Shown here: positions 8,046-16,102 of the stretch, in pieces
How positions within the stretch are numbered: position 1 is the first letter of the stretch
How the letters are laid out: each line of letters starts with the position of its first letter
From: JBBPZA01 sp963797015
GTDB lineage: Bacteria; Actinomycetota; Thermoleophilia; Solirubrobacterales; Solirubrobacteraceae
Length of the DNA stretch: 64,000 bases
Assembly: GCA_963797015.1 (NCBI GenBank)
Contig: CAWCNV010000003.1
Location: 124,001-188,000, forward strand
Reading direction: 5' to 3'
Program-made: the position numbers and the translations under genes
Notes under the pieces: model-generated
What the model was told of the DNA's origin: nothing
Database searches by the model: none
Seen by the model: only the letters and a program-made list of their open reading frames with translations

Positions 8046-8219
8046 TTACTCCTCCGGCGGGTGGAGCAGCGCGCCGACGATCCCGAACGCGAGCATCCCC
8101 AGCACCAGCAGCGAGACCAGGCTGAGGATGTCAAGGCCGTCGCGGGCGATGACGCTCGTGGTCAGGAAGGCGAGCAGCGCTATGAAGGCAAGCGCCGAGA
8201 AGAGGGCGACGCGGCGCAT
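8046..8219 (-). CDS. Small two-helix membrane protein, 57 residues
   Basis: A 57-residue frame starting MRRVALFSAL and ending LLHPPEE with TAA. Two hydrophobic segments, residues about 5-25 and 31-52, are joined by the charged turn ARDG. It starts 6 bases after the rhomboid protease gene ends, on the same strand, so the two should be translated from one message. No family recognised; a partner or regulator of the rhomboid protease is one possibility, by position only. Confidence 0.65.
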   Translation of the reverse strand: MRRVALFSALAFIALLAFLTTSVIARDGLDILSLVSLLVLGMLAFGIVGALLHPPEE

Positions 8220-8225
8220 GCTGGT

Positions 8226-8954
8226 TCAGAAGGCGGGCACGCGGGCGGTGGGGGGAGGCGGCCGGCGCGCGGCCACGAACGCGCGCACCAGCGCCAGACC
8301 GAACACGAAGCCGCCTATGTGGGCGAAGTACGCGACGCCGCCGGACTGCGTCGAGGAGAGGTCGGTGAGCCCGGACACGAGCTGCAGCACGAACCAGAAG
8401 CCGAGCACGACCAGCGCCGGCAGCTCGACGACGCCGAAGAACAGGATGATGAAGATGATCGTGAGGATCCGCGCGCGCGGGAACAGGACCAGGTAGCCGC
8501 CCAGCACCGCCGCGATCGCCCCCGAGGCTCCGATCGTCACCGTCGTCGAGCTCGGGTCGACGACGGTCTGCCCGAGCAGGGCGACCAGGCCGCCGCAGAG
8601 GTAGAAGACGATGAACAGCACCCGGTTCATCGCGCCCTCGACGTTCGGGCCGAAGATCCACAGGAAGAGCATGTTCCCCGCGAGGTGCAGGATCCCGCCG
8701 TGCATGAACATCGAGGTGAACAGGGTCAACGCGGTGGGCGTGTCGCTCGGCACCCCGGGCGCGCAGCCGTCGCCCGAGAACGGGCAGTGCGTGATCGCGT
8801 AGGGCACGGCCCCGTAGTCGATCAGGGAGGACTGGCTCGGGCTGCTCAGGCCGCCGTGCTCGACGAGGAAGTAGACGAGCACGTTGGCGGCGATCAGGGT
8901 CAGCGTCACCCACGGCAGTCGCGGGTTGGGGATGTTGTCCTTGATCGGCAGCAT
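8226..8954 (-). CDS. Rhomboid-family intramembrane serine protease
   Basis: Cuts membrane proteins inside the lipid bilayer. The 242-residue, multi-helix protein has the family marks: HGGILHLAGNMLFLWIFG in the second helix region, the nucleophile Ser in GASGAI (about residue 144) and the catalytic His in AHIGGFVFG (about residue 212). The loop between helices 1 and 2 holds two Cys that may form an outer disulfide. The tail is Pro-rich (RRPPPPTARVPAF). ATG at 8954; substrates are unknown. A 57-residue membrane protein follows in the same operon. Confidence 0.93.
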   Translation of the reverse strand: MLPIKDNIPNPRLPWVTLTLIAANVLVYFLVEHGGLSSPSQSSLIDYGAVPYAITHCPFSGDGCAPGVPSDTPTALTLFTSMFMHGGILHLAGNMLFLWIFGPNVEGAMNRVLFIVFYLCGGLVALLGQTVVDPSSTTVTIGASGAIAAVLGGYLVLFPRARILTIIFIILFFGVVELPALVVLGFWFVLQLVSGLTDLSSTQSGGVAYFAHIGGFVFGLALVRAFVAARRPPPPTARVPAF

Positions 8955-9022
8955 GCCGGCGGATCAGCTTGCCACATGGGCCTGCCGGGGCCCGCCGACG
9001 GCCGCCCGTCACACTGAGTCCG

Positions 9023-10399
9023 ATGGCGGTGGTTGAGACCGGCACGGAGAGGCCCTCGGCGGCCGAGCAGGAGGCATCCGGCCTCGCGCATCTCGGCGCC
9101 GTCTCGTTCCTGGGCTCGCGGCTCGCACCCACCGGCGCGTTCTGGGTCGCGCTGGCGGGCGGCGTCGCGGTCGCGCGCGCCGCCGCGCGCGGAGGGCTGC
9201 GCCTTGGAATCGGCACGAGCGTCGCCGCCCTGGCACAGACCGTCGCGATCATGGGCCCGACCCGGATCAGCCTCCCGCTGACCCAGGCGATCACCGCGCC
9301 GCTCGTGGGCCGGATGGAGTCGCGGCGCACGCCCGTATGGGCCCAGGTGCTCGCGGTCACGGCGATCCGCATCGCGATCGGCCTGTTCTGGACGGCGTTC
9401 TTCATCTGGGTGATCCTCGGCGGCCTGGACTCCTACACCGGCGGCTACGACTGGCTCACCGATCGCGTCGGCTGGCTGCCCGAGGGCGACAAGGGCGCGC
9501 TGCTCCTGAGCGTCGTCGGCATCGCGCTGTGGTCCCCGTTCGCGAGCATCGTCCAGGTGCTCGTCTACCGGCGCGGGCTGCAGCGGTGGCCGGAGGAGGG
9601 CGCCGGCGGGTGGGACGCGGAGGGCGGCGCAGGCGAGGGGGGCGCATCGGAGCGAGCCGGGGGCGAGGCGCCGCACGGGCCGGGCGCGCCGGAGCTCGCC
9701 GCCGGCGACGACGAGCCGCGCGAATGGGCGGCCCGCCCACGCCCTCCCGCTGCGTCGCGTCTCGACCCCCGCGCCGTCACGCTCGCGGCCTGCGTCGCCT
9801 GGGCGCTGCTGCTCTCCTCGACCGGCTGGGCGCTGCTGGCCGGGGTCACCGCGTGGCTCGCGTTGGCGTGGCTGGTCGCCCGCCCGGAGCGCGACTTCGT
9901 CCGTATCGGAGCGCTGATCGCGGCGGTGCTCGGCGTGTCGGCGCTGATCTCGGGGTTGATCGCCGGCCTGCCGATCGGGACGGTGCTCGCGCGCGCCACG
10001 CGCGCGGCCCTGCTCGTGGCCGTCGCGACCTGGTTTCGCGCTGCGGCGGGGACGCCCGGGATCCGCGAGGTCTCCCAGCGCGTGCTCGGCCGGCTGCGCC
10101 GCGCGGTCCCCGGCGCGCGCGAGGCGGCGAGGCTGCTGGGCGACCTCGGTTCCGCCGACGTCCTGCTCCCGGCCGGACGGGCGTTCGCGGACGAGCTCCG
10201 CGGCGTCCCGCGGAAACCGGGGCCGGTGCTCGACGCCGTCTTGCGCTGGGTGATCGAGGAGTCGGGTCGCTTCCGACCGCAGCCGGCGGGCGAGCCGCTG
10301 CGGCTCTCGCTGCGCGCGCGCGACGTTGCGCTGGTGCTGCTCGCCGCCGCGCCCCTCGCGGCGCTCGTGACCGGCGCCGCGGCTCCTGGCTCGGGGTAG
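9023..10399 (+). CDS. Multi-pass membrane protein, unknown function
   Basis: 458 residues. About three hydrophobic helices lie in the first 190 residues, and a Gly/Glu/Ala-rich hydrophilic stretch follows at about 195-245. About four more helices span 250-345, then a soluble Arg-rich segment (REVSQRVLGRLRRAVPGARE) and a last helix at the C-terminus (DVALVLLAAAPLAALVTGAA). I do not recognise the family. It is a lone plus-strand gene divergent from the rhomboid gene. ATG at 9023 is chosen because the N-terminus before the first helix then begins MAVVETGTERPSAAEQ. Confidence 0.6.
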   Translation: MAVVETGTERPSAAEQEASGLAHLGAVSFLGSRLAPTGAFWVALAGGVAVARAAARGGLRLGIGTSVAALAQTVAIMGPTRISLPLTQAITAPLVGRMESRRTPVWAQVLAVTAIRIAIGLFWTAFFIWVILGGLDSYTGGYDWLTDRVGWLPEGDKGALLLSVVGIALWSPFASIVQVLVYRRGLQRWPEEGAGGWDAEGGAGEGGASERAGGEAPHGPGAPELAAGDDEPREWAARPRPPAASRLDPRAVTLAACVAWALLLSSTGWALLAGVTAWLALAWLVARPERDFVRIGALIAAVLGVSALISGLIAGLPIGTVLARATRAALLVAVATWFRAAAGTPGIREVSQRVLGRLRRAVPGAREAARLLGDLGSADVLLPAGRAFADELRGVPRKPGPVLDAVLRWVIEESGRFRPQPAGEPLRLSLRARDVALVLLAAAPLAALVTGAAAPGSG

Positions 10400-10409
10400 G
10401 CGCTCCCCG

Positions 10410-10919
10410 CTACAGGACGCCGGCCGCCAGCCCCAGGAGCAGCGCGAGATCGGCTGCCCACGCCAGGTTCAGGATCGCGACCGCGGCGACCAGCAGGCGC
10501 CGGCGCCGGGCCGCGAGGGCGACGACGACGAACGTCGCGGCCGCGCTCAGAGCGAGCGCGACCACAGCGTGCAGGCGCGCCGAGGCGAGGACGGCGGTCA
10601 GCCCCCCGAGCGCGACAGCGCCCAGCGCGAGGACGAAGCACAGCTCCTGGTCGCGCCGCGTGGCGGCCACCGATTCACCGCGCGCGTAGGCGTGGCTCCG
10701 CGCCGCGTTGGCGCTCGCGAGCGCGGCCAGCACGCCGGCGATCGCAACCGTCTCCACCGTAACGATCGCCCGATCCGACGTCCGCGCCACGAGCGCCACC
10801 CACAGGACCGGCACGCCGGCGAGCGCGGGCGCGACCAGGGTCGACACGAACAGCGGGGACGCGCCGCGGAGCGGCCGTTCGACGGCCGTCCCTGGCGCCG
10901 CCTGAGCTCCGGACGCCAT
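10410..10919 (-). CDS. Small multi-pass membrane protein, unknown function
   Basis: About 169 residues with four or five hydrophobic helices, alternating with short Arg-rich loops (NAARSHAYARGESVAATRRD; AARRRR). No family recognised. Convergent with the preceding membrane-protein gene, the stops lying 10 bases apart. ATG at 10919 is preferred; a GTG at 10955 in the same frame would add 12 residues. Confidence 0.55.
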   Translation of the reverse strand: MASGAQAAPGTAVERPLRGASPLFVSTLVAPALAGVPVLWVALVARTSDRAIVTVETVAIAGVLAALASANAARSHAYARGESVAATRRDQELCFVLALGAVALGGLTAVLASARLHAVVALALSAAATFVVVALAARRRRLLVAAVAILNLAWAADLALLLGLAAGVL

Positions 10920-10988
10920 CGATCGCGTTATCGGCGCCAGCGCGCGACGGACCACCGCACCCTCGCGCCGCTGGACGGATGGGCCTGA

Positions 10989-11978
10989 TCAGGCGCTCGC
11001 GGCGGCGGCCGTCGCCAGCGGGCCCGCGCCCGGGCGCTCCTGCGGTACGTGCTCGTCGGCGTGGTAGCTCGAGCGCACGAGCGGCCCGGCCGCCACGTGC
11101 TCGAAGCCGAGCGCCAGCGCGTCGCGGCGCAGCGCTTCGAACTCGTCGGGATGCCAGTAGCGCACCACCGGCAGGTGGCGCTCGGTCGGCCGCAGGTACT
11201 GGCCGATGGTGATGACCTGGACGTCGTGCTCGCGCAGCGTGCCCAGCATGGCCAGGACCTCGTCGTGCGTCTCGCCCAGCCCGACCATGCAGCCGGACTT
11301 CGTCACCACCTCATCGCCGCCCATCGCCTTCGCGTTGCGCAGCACGCGCGCCGAGCGCTCGAAGCTCGAGCCGCGGCGGGCGACGGGGTAGAGGCGCGGC
11401 ACCACCTCGACGTTGTGGTTGAAGACGTCGGGACGCTCGTGGATCACCTTGGCGAGCGGCATCTCCTCGCCGCGGAAGTCGGGCGTCAGCACCTCGACCT
11501 TGCAACCCGGGGCCTGGCGGCGGATCTGCCGGATCACGCCGACGAACGCCGACGCGCCCAGGTCGGGCAGGTCGTCGCGGTCGACGCTCGTGATGACCGC
11601 GTGGCGCAGGCCCATCAGCGCGACCGAGCGGGCCACGCGCGCCGGCTCGAGGGGGTCGTTCCAGGTCGGCTTGCCGGTCTTGACGTTGCAGAACCCGCAG
11701 CGCCGCGTGCAGATGTCGCCGAGGATCATGAACGTCGCCGTCCCGCGCTCCCAGCACTCGCCGACGTTGGGGCACGCCGCCTCGCGGCAGACCGTGTGCA
11801 GCCCCTCGTCGCGGATCATCCGCTCGAGCGCGCGATAGCGAGGACGACCCGGGGCGGGGACCTTCAGCCACGGCGGCTTGCGCTCGCGCAGCGGGCGCAC
11901 GTCCGCCCCGATGACCTCGAGCACGTCGCCGCCGCCCGGCTGGGCGCGGGAGCGCGTGACGTGCTCGCGGGTGCTCAC
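10989..11978 (-). CDS. lipA: Lipoyl synthase
   Basis: Radical-SAM enzyme that inserts two sulfur atoms into protein-bound octanoyl groups to make lipoyl groups, here needed by the nearby pyruvate dehydrogenase E2. Both iron-sulfur sites are complete: C64, C69 and C75 (auxiliary cluster, CREAACPNVGEC) and C90, C94, C97 (radical-SAM, CTRRCGFC). 329 residues, normal length. GTG at 11978 overlaps the lipB stop as GTGA, so translation is coupled. The C-terminal tail is Ala/Pro-rich. Cytoplasmic. Confidence 0.96.
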   Translation of the reverse strand: MSTREHVTRSRAQPGGGDVLEVIGADVRPLRERKPPWLKVPAPGRPRYRALERMIRDEGLHTVCREAACPNVGECWERGTATFMILGDICTRRCGFCNVKTGKPTWNDPLEPARVARSVALMGLRHAVITSVDRDDLPDLGASAFVGVIRQIRRQAPGCKVEVLTPDFRGEEMPLAKVIHERPDVFNHNVEVVPRLYPVARRGSSFERSARVLRNAKAMGGDEVVTKSGCMVGLGETHDEVLAMLGTLREHDVQVITIGQYLRPTERHLPVVRYWHPDEFEALRRDALALGFEHVAAGPLVRSSYHADEHVPQERPGAGPLATAAAASA

Positions 11979-12685
11979 CGCGTCAACGGTACCGCGCCGA
12001 TCTCCCGTTCCACTCGCTGCAGCGACACCAACCGCTGACGGCGATCGTAGGCGCGCGCGAGCGCGTGCGCCATGCGCTTGCGGAAGCATCCGAAGTCGGC
12101 GCGCCGGCCGCGCTCCTTGGTGACCGAGGTCATCCGCACGCCCTCCAGGCCGCAGGGGACGATCCACTCGAAGGGCTGAAGGTCGTCGTCGACGTTGACC
12201 GCGAAGCCGTGCGTGGTGATGCCCTTGCGCACGTGCACGCCGAGCGACGCGATCTTGCTGTCACCGACCCACACCCCGGTGTAGTCCGCGCCCTCCCCGG
12301 TGCGCCCGCGCGCCTCGACGCCCTCCTCGGCAAGCGCTGCCACGATCGCACGCTCCAGAGTTCGCAGGTGGGCGACCACGTCGCCGACGCGCATGATCGG
12401 GTAGCCGACGAGCTGACCGGGCCCGTGGTAGGTGACGCGGCCGCCGCGGTCGACCTCGACGATGTCGATGCCCTGGCCGAGGTACCACTGCTCGCCCATC
12501 GCCAGCTCGTGCGGATCGCTGCGGCGGCCCTTGGTATAGACCGGCGGGTGCTCGAGCAGCAGCACCACGTCCGGCAGCGCGCCGGCCTCGCGCGCGTCGC
12601 GCAGCCGGAGCTGGAGGTCGAGCGCCTCGCGGTACTCGACGACGCCGACGTGGCAGACCCAGAGCTCGTCGCGCGCGTCGCTCAC
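11975..12685 (-). CDS. lipB: Octanoyl-ACP:protein N-octanoyltransferase
   Basis: Transfers octanoate from acyl carrier protein to lipoyl domains, the step before LipA. Family landmarks are VTYHGPGQLVGYPIM, the Lys in DSKIASLGVHVRKG, THGFAVNV and the catalytic Cys in IVPCGLEGVRMTSV. 236 residues. Its GTG start overlaps the stop of the upstream deazaflavin-family gene as GTGA, and its stop overlaps the lipA start in the same way, so three genes form one coupled operon. Confidence 0.95.
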   Translation of the reverse strand: MSDARDELWVCHVGVVEYREALDLQLRLRDAREAGALPDVVLLLEHPPVYTKGRRSDPHELAMGEQWYLGQGIDIVEVDRGGRVTYHGPGQLVGYPIMRVGDVVAHLRTLERAIVAALAEEGVEARGRTGEGADYTGVWVGDSKIASLGVHVRKGITTHGFAVNVDDDLQPFEWIVPCGLEGVRMTSVTKERGRRADFGCFRKRMAHALARAYDRRQRLVSLQRVEREIGAVPLTR

Positions 12686-13176
12686 GGCACGCGCTCGAGC
12701 ACCATCACCGGGATGCGCCGTGCGCCCGCGCGCCCCTGGTAGGTCTCGTATCCGGCGTAGAGGTCGTTGACGTCGTCCCACAGCCGCGCGCGCTCGTCGC
12801 CCTCCGCCTCGTGCGCGCGGTAGCGTCCGCTGCGGCCCGCGGCTATGACCTCGACGTCGGGATGGGCGCGCAGGTTGTGGTACCAGGCCGGGTGCTTCGC
12901 CGCCCCTGCCTTGGACGCGACGAGCACGATGCGGTCGGCGTCCGTGTCATACAGGAGCGGCGTCTCGCGCAGCTGCCCCGACTTCGCCCCGCGCGACCGC
13001 AGCAGCAGGACCGGCGTTCCGACCGCCGTCGAGAACCGTCCGTTCGTCGCCTTGAGCAGTGGTGGATCGAGCTTGTTGGCGACGTTCACGAACCACCAGC
13101 CGCCGGCCCTCGACTTCGCGAAGCTCTCGAGCACGCGCTCGAAGCGATTCATGGGTCGGCGCTCGCGCGTGGCCAT
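12682..13176 (-). CDS. Deazaflavin (F420)-dependent nitroreductase-family protein
   Basis: 164 residues of the F420H2-dependent reductase family (Ddn-like split beta-barrel). Typical features are the N-terminal FVNVANKLDPPLLKATNGR, then LLLRSRGAKSGQLRETPLLY, the phosphate-binding turn of the family, and HPAWYHNLRAHPDVEV. Members reduce quinones or related compounds with F420H2; the substrate here is not visible. It heads the operon that continues into lipB and lipA. ATG at 13176 is chosen because TACCGT lies 6 bases upstream; ATG at 13152 is possible. The cofactor suggests an actinobacterial host. Confidence 0.88.
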   Translation of the reverse strand: MATRERRPMNRFERVLESFAKSRAGGWWFVNVANKLDPPLLKATNGRFSTAVGTPVLLLRSRGAKSGQLRETPLLYDTDADRIVLVASKAGAAKHPAWYHNLRAHPDVEVIAAGRSGRYRAHEAEGDERARLWDDVNDLYAGYETYQGRAGARRIPVMVLERVP

Positions 13177-13182
13177 GCGCCT

Positions 13183-13203
13183 ACGGTACTGCCTCCCTAA
13201 GCT
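13183..13203. promoter_or_regulatory. Divergent pair of leaderless -10 boxes
   Basis: Minus-strand TACCGT (13183-13188) lies 6 bases before the deazaflavin-gene ATG at 13176. Plus-strand TAAGCT (13198-13203) lies 8 bases before the plus-strand ATG at 13212. Only 35 bases separate the two start codons, so the promoters sit back to back. Confidence 0.45.
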
Positions 13204-13211
13204 CTCGGAGG

Positions 13212-13814
13212 ATGGAGCGCCTGGCCGTGCGAAGGCTGCGGTGGCGCATGCGCGGCGCGTGGCTGTGGCCCTCGTTCCTGGCCGCGAGCGTCGTGGGCGG
13301 GATCCTCCTGGACCGGCTGCCCGTTGCGGGCGACGGGACCGGCATCGTCGCGGGCATCCTGATCGCCGGCTTCCTGAACCTGGCCGCCGTGGTCGTGCTC
13401 GGCTCGGCGGGCGGCGCCCTGCTGCGCCGGCGGCGTCCAGATCTTCCCCGCGAAGTCGCCCGTGACGCGGCCGGCGCGGCGGCGGTGGTGCTCGTGTGCG
13501 TGGCTCTCGTGGCGGCGGGGCTGATCCACCGCCCCGCCGTGCTCGAGGACCAGCGCGACTTCGCCGCCCAGGCGCTGGCCGCCCAGCGCTACCTCGCCCA
13601 CCGCGCCCCGCCCGACGTGCGCCCCAACGCGATGCTGGCCGACTCGATCCGCGTCGACGAGAACCTGTACCGGACGTGCGCGCCGCGCCGCGACGCAAGG
13701 CGCGCGTTCTGCCTCTACGTCAACACCGACCAGGATCCGCCCGGGATCAAGGTCGACACGAACGGCGCGCCGAACTCCGAGTTCGCGGGACGGCGCACCG
13801 GACCGGGCTCTTAG
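13212..13814 (+). CDS. Membrane protein with extracytoplasmic tail, unknown function
   Basis: 200 residues: a basic N-terminus (MERLAVRRLRWRMRGAW), three hydrophobic helices up to about residue 107, then a soluble tail of about 95 residues with two Cys (YRTCAPRRDARRAFCLY) that could pair outside the cell, ending in a Gly/Pro-rich stretch. No family recognised. ATG at 13212 has TAAGCT 8 bases upstream; GGAGG touches the ATG and is too close to work as a normal ribosome-binding site. Convergent with the E2 gene. Confidence 0.6.
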   Translation: MERLAVRRLRWRMRGAWLWPSFLAASVVGGILLDRLPVAGDGTGIVAGILIAGFLNLAAVVVLGSAGGALLRRRRPDLPREVARDAAGAAAVVLVCVALVAAGLIHRPAVLEDQRDFAAQALAAQRYLAHRAPPDVRPNAMLADSIRVDENLYRTCAPRRDARRAFCLYVNTDQDPPGIKVDTNGAPNSEFAGRRTGPGS

Positions 13815-13827
13815 GACGGCTTCGCGG

Positions 13828-15105
13828 CTAGAGCAGGAGCGCGTGCGGCTTTTCGAGAAGCTCCCGGACGCGAGCGAGGAACCGCGCCGCGTCGGCGCCG
13901 TAGAGGATGCGGTGGTCGCACGAGAGTGTCGCCGCCATCCTGCGGCGGGAGACGACCCGGTCGCCGTCCACCACGGCGCGCGGCTCGACGGCGCCGACTG
14001 CGAGGATCGCCGCCTGCGGCGGGTTGATGACCGCCTCGAAGCTCTCGATCCCGAACATGCCGAGGTTCGAGACCGTGAACGTGCCGCCCGAGAGCTCGGG
14101 GGGCGTGATCGCCCGGCTGCGCACGCGCTCGGCCAGCGCACGCGCCTCGCGGGCGATCTCGCCGAGCGGCTTGCGGTCGGCGTCGAACAGCGTCGGGACG
14201 ACCAGCCCGTCTTCCACGGCGACTGCCACGCCGACGTTGACGCGCCCGTGCAGCTCGAAGCGCCCGTCGCGGTAGGAGCCGTTCACGCGCGCGAACTCGC
14301 GCAGCGCCAGCGCGCAGGCCTTCACCACGAAGTCGTTGAGCGAGGGCACCGGCTCGTCGACGGGCGCCTGCTCGAGCTCGGCGCGCAGCCCGACCGCTGC
14401 CTCCATGTCGATGTCGATGTTCAGCGAGAAGTGCGGGACGGTCGCGCGCGACTCGGCCATCCGGCGGGCGATCAGCTGCTGGGTCCGCGACAGCTCCTGG
14501 GTCTCGGTGTCGCCCTTTGCGCGCCCGCCGTCGGTCTGGGGCGCTGCCGCCGGCGCGGGGGCCTCCGCCGCCGCTCCGTCGCCGCCCGCGGCCACGACGT
14601 CGGCCTTGACGATCCGACCGCCCGGCCCGCTGCCCTCCAGACCGCCGAGGTCCACCGACAGCTCGCGGGCCATCCGCCGCGCGACGGGCGAGGCCTTGAC
14701 CCGCTCGCGGTCGCCGTTGCCCGATGGGGAGGGGGGCGCGCGGGCGGGTTCCGGAGCGGGCCGCTCCGCCGCGCCGTCGCCGCTGTCCGGGCGCTCGCTC
14801 CGGCCGGCGGGCCGCTCGGCCGCCTCGCCGGTCGCCGCCGCTTCATCGCCCGCCGTGGGCCGCTCCACGCCTCCCCCGCCGCCGATCCGCGCGATCACCT
14901 CGCCGATCGGCAGCGTGTCCCCCTCGGCCGCGACGATCTCGAGCGTCCCGGACTGGTCGGCCTCGTAGGTCATCGTCGCCTTGTCGGTCTCGATCTCGAC
15001 GAGGTCCTCGCCCTTGGCCACCTCGTCGCCGTCGGACCTCAGCCATTTGAGGACCGTGCCCTCCTCCATCGAGTCCGACAGCCGCGGCATGGTCACGTCG
15101 GGCAC
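13828..15105 (-). CDS. pdhC: Pyruvate dehydrogenase E2, dihydrolipoamide acetyltransferase
   Basis: Core of the pyruvate dehydrogenase complex: moves the acetyl group from E1 to CoA on a swinging lipoyl arm. 425 residues: lipoyl domain 1-80 with the lipoylated Lys42 in EIETDKAT, a Pro/Ala/Glu-rich linker, an E3-binding domain (ASPVARRMARELSVDL to GRIVKADV), a second linker and the catalytic domain. The catalytic motif reads DHRILYG: the usual Asp of HRxxDG is Tyr, as I recall in cyanobacterial and plastid E2. GTG at 15105 follows the E1-beta stop by 10 bases with the strong site GGGAGG. Single lipoyl domain. Confidence 0.93.
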   Translation of the reverse strand: MPDVTMPRLSDSMEEGTVLKWLRSDGDEVAKGEDLVEIETDKATMTYEADQSGTLEIVAAEGDTLPIGEVIARIGGGGGVERPTAGDEAAATGEAAERPAGRSERPDSGDGAAERPAPEPARAPPSPSGNGDRERVKASPVARRMARELSVDLGGLEGSGPGGRIVKADVVAAGGDGAAAEAPAPAAAPQTDGGRAKGDTETQELSRTQQLIARRMAESRATVPHFSLNIDIDMEAAVGLRAELEQAPVDEPVPSLNDFVVKACALALREFARVNGSYRDGRFELHGRVNVGVAVAVEDGLVVPTLFDADRKPLGEIAREARALAERVRSRAITPPELSGGTFTVSNLGMFGIESFEAVINPPQAAILAVGAVEPRAVVDGDRVVSRRRMAATLSCDHRILYGADAARFLARVRELLEKPHALLL

Positions 15106-15115
15106 GGATTCCTCC

Positions 15116-16102
15116 CTACACGTCCCGGAAGGTCGCGAGCACGGCCTCGATGATGCGGTCCTCGTTGGGGAACGAGATCTGCTCGAGCGGCTTGGAGTAG
15201 GGCATCGGCAGATCGGCTCCCGTCACGCGGCCGATCGGCGCGTCGAGCCAGTCGAAGCCCTGCTCCTGGACCAGCGCGGCGAGGTTCGCCCCCACGCCGC
15301 CGTGCGGCCAGCCCTCCTCGACCACGATGCAGCGGTTGGTCTTGCGCACCGAGGCCAGGATCGAGTCGAGGTCGAGCGGGCGCAGCGTCCGGGGATCGAT
15401 CACCTCGGCGTCGATCTCGTGCTCGTCGGCGAGCCGCTCGGCCGCGCGCTCGGCGGTCAGCGCCATGCGCGAGATGCCGACCAGCGTGACGTCGGAGCCC
15501 TCGCGGCGCACCGCCGCCTCGCCGAAGCGGACGAGGTGGTCGCTGTCGTCCGGGACGTCGCCGCGCTGGCCGTACAGGTACTCGTGCTCGATGAAGATCA
15601 CGGGGTTGTCGTCGCGGATCGCCGACTTCAGCAGTCCCTTGGCGTCGGACGCCGTCGAGGGCGCCGCGACCAGCAGGCCGGGGACGTGCAGGTACAGCGA
15701 CTCGAACGAGTGCGAGTGCGTCGGGCCGAGCTGGTGGCCGGCTCCGCCGGGCATGCGCACCACCATCGGCACGCGCGCCTGCCCGCCGAACATGTAGCGG
15801 ATGTGAGCGGCCGAGTTGACGATCTGGTCGAGCGCGAGCAGCGAGAAGTTGACGGTCATGATCTCGACCACCGGCCGCAGCCCGGTCATCGCGGCGCCCA
15901 CGCCCATGCCGACGATCGTGTTCTCCGAGATCGGCGTGTCGCGCACGCGCTTCTCGCCGAACTCCGCGAGCAGCTCGTTGGTGACCTTGAACGCGCCGTT
16001 GAAGACGCCGATGTCCTCGCCCATCAGGAACACGCGCTCGTCGCGCGCCATCTCCTCCCGCAGGGCCGCGTTCAGCGCTTCCCGATATCGGAGGACCGTC
16101 AC
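15116..16102 (-). CDS. pdhB: Pyruvate dehydrogenase E1 component, beta subunit
   Basis: Beta subunit of the thiamine-diphosphate-dependent decarboxylase that starts pyruvate oxidation. 328 residues with the family pattern: FLMGEDIGVFNGAFKVT (cofactor-activating Glu), DTPISENTIVGMGVGAA, PTHSHSFESL and IDPRTLRPLD. GTG at 16102 overlaps the E1-alpha stop as GTGA, which couples the two subunits at equal dose. A branched-chain 2-oxoacid substrate cannot be fully excluded by sequence alone, but the adjacent lipoate and Lpd genes fit either enzyme. Confidence 0.92.
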   Translation of the reverse strand: MTVLRYREALNAALREEMARDERVFLMGEDIGVFNGAFKVTNELLAEFGEKRVRDTPISENTIVGMGVGAAMTGLRPVVEIMTVNFSLLALDQIVNSAAHIRYMFGGQARVPMVVRMPGGAGHQLGPTHSHSFESLYLHVPGLLVAAPSTASDAKGLLKSAIRDDNPVIFIEHEYLYGQRGDVPDDSDHLVRFGEAAVRREGSDVTLVGISRMALTAERAAERLADEHEIDAEVIDPRTLRPLDLDSILASVRKTNRCIVVEEGWPHGGVGANLAALVQEQGFDWLDAPIGRVTGADLPMPYSKPLEQISFPNEDRIIEAVLATFRDV

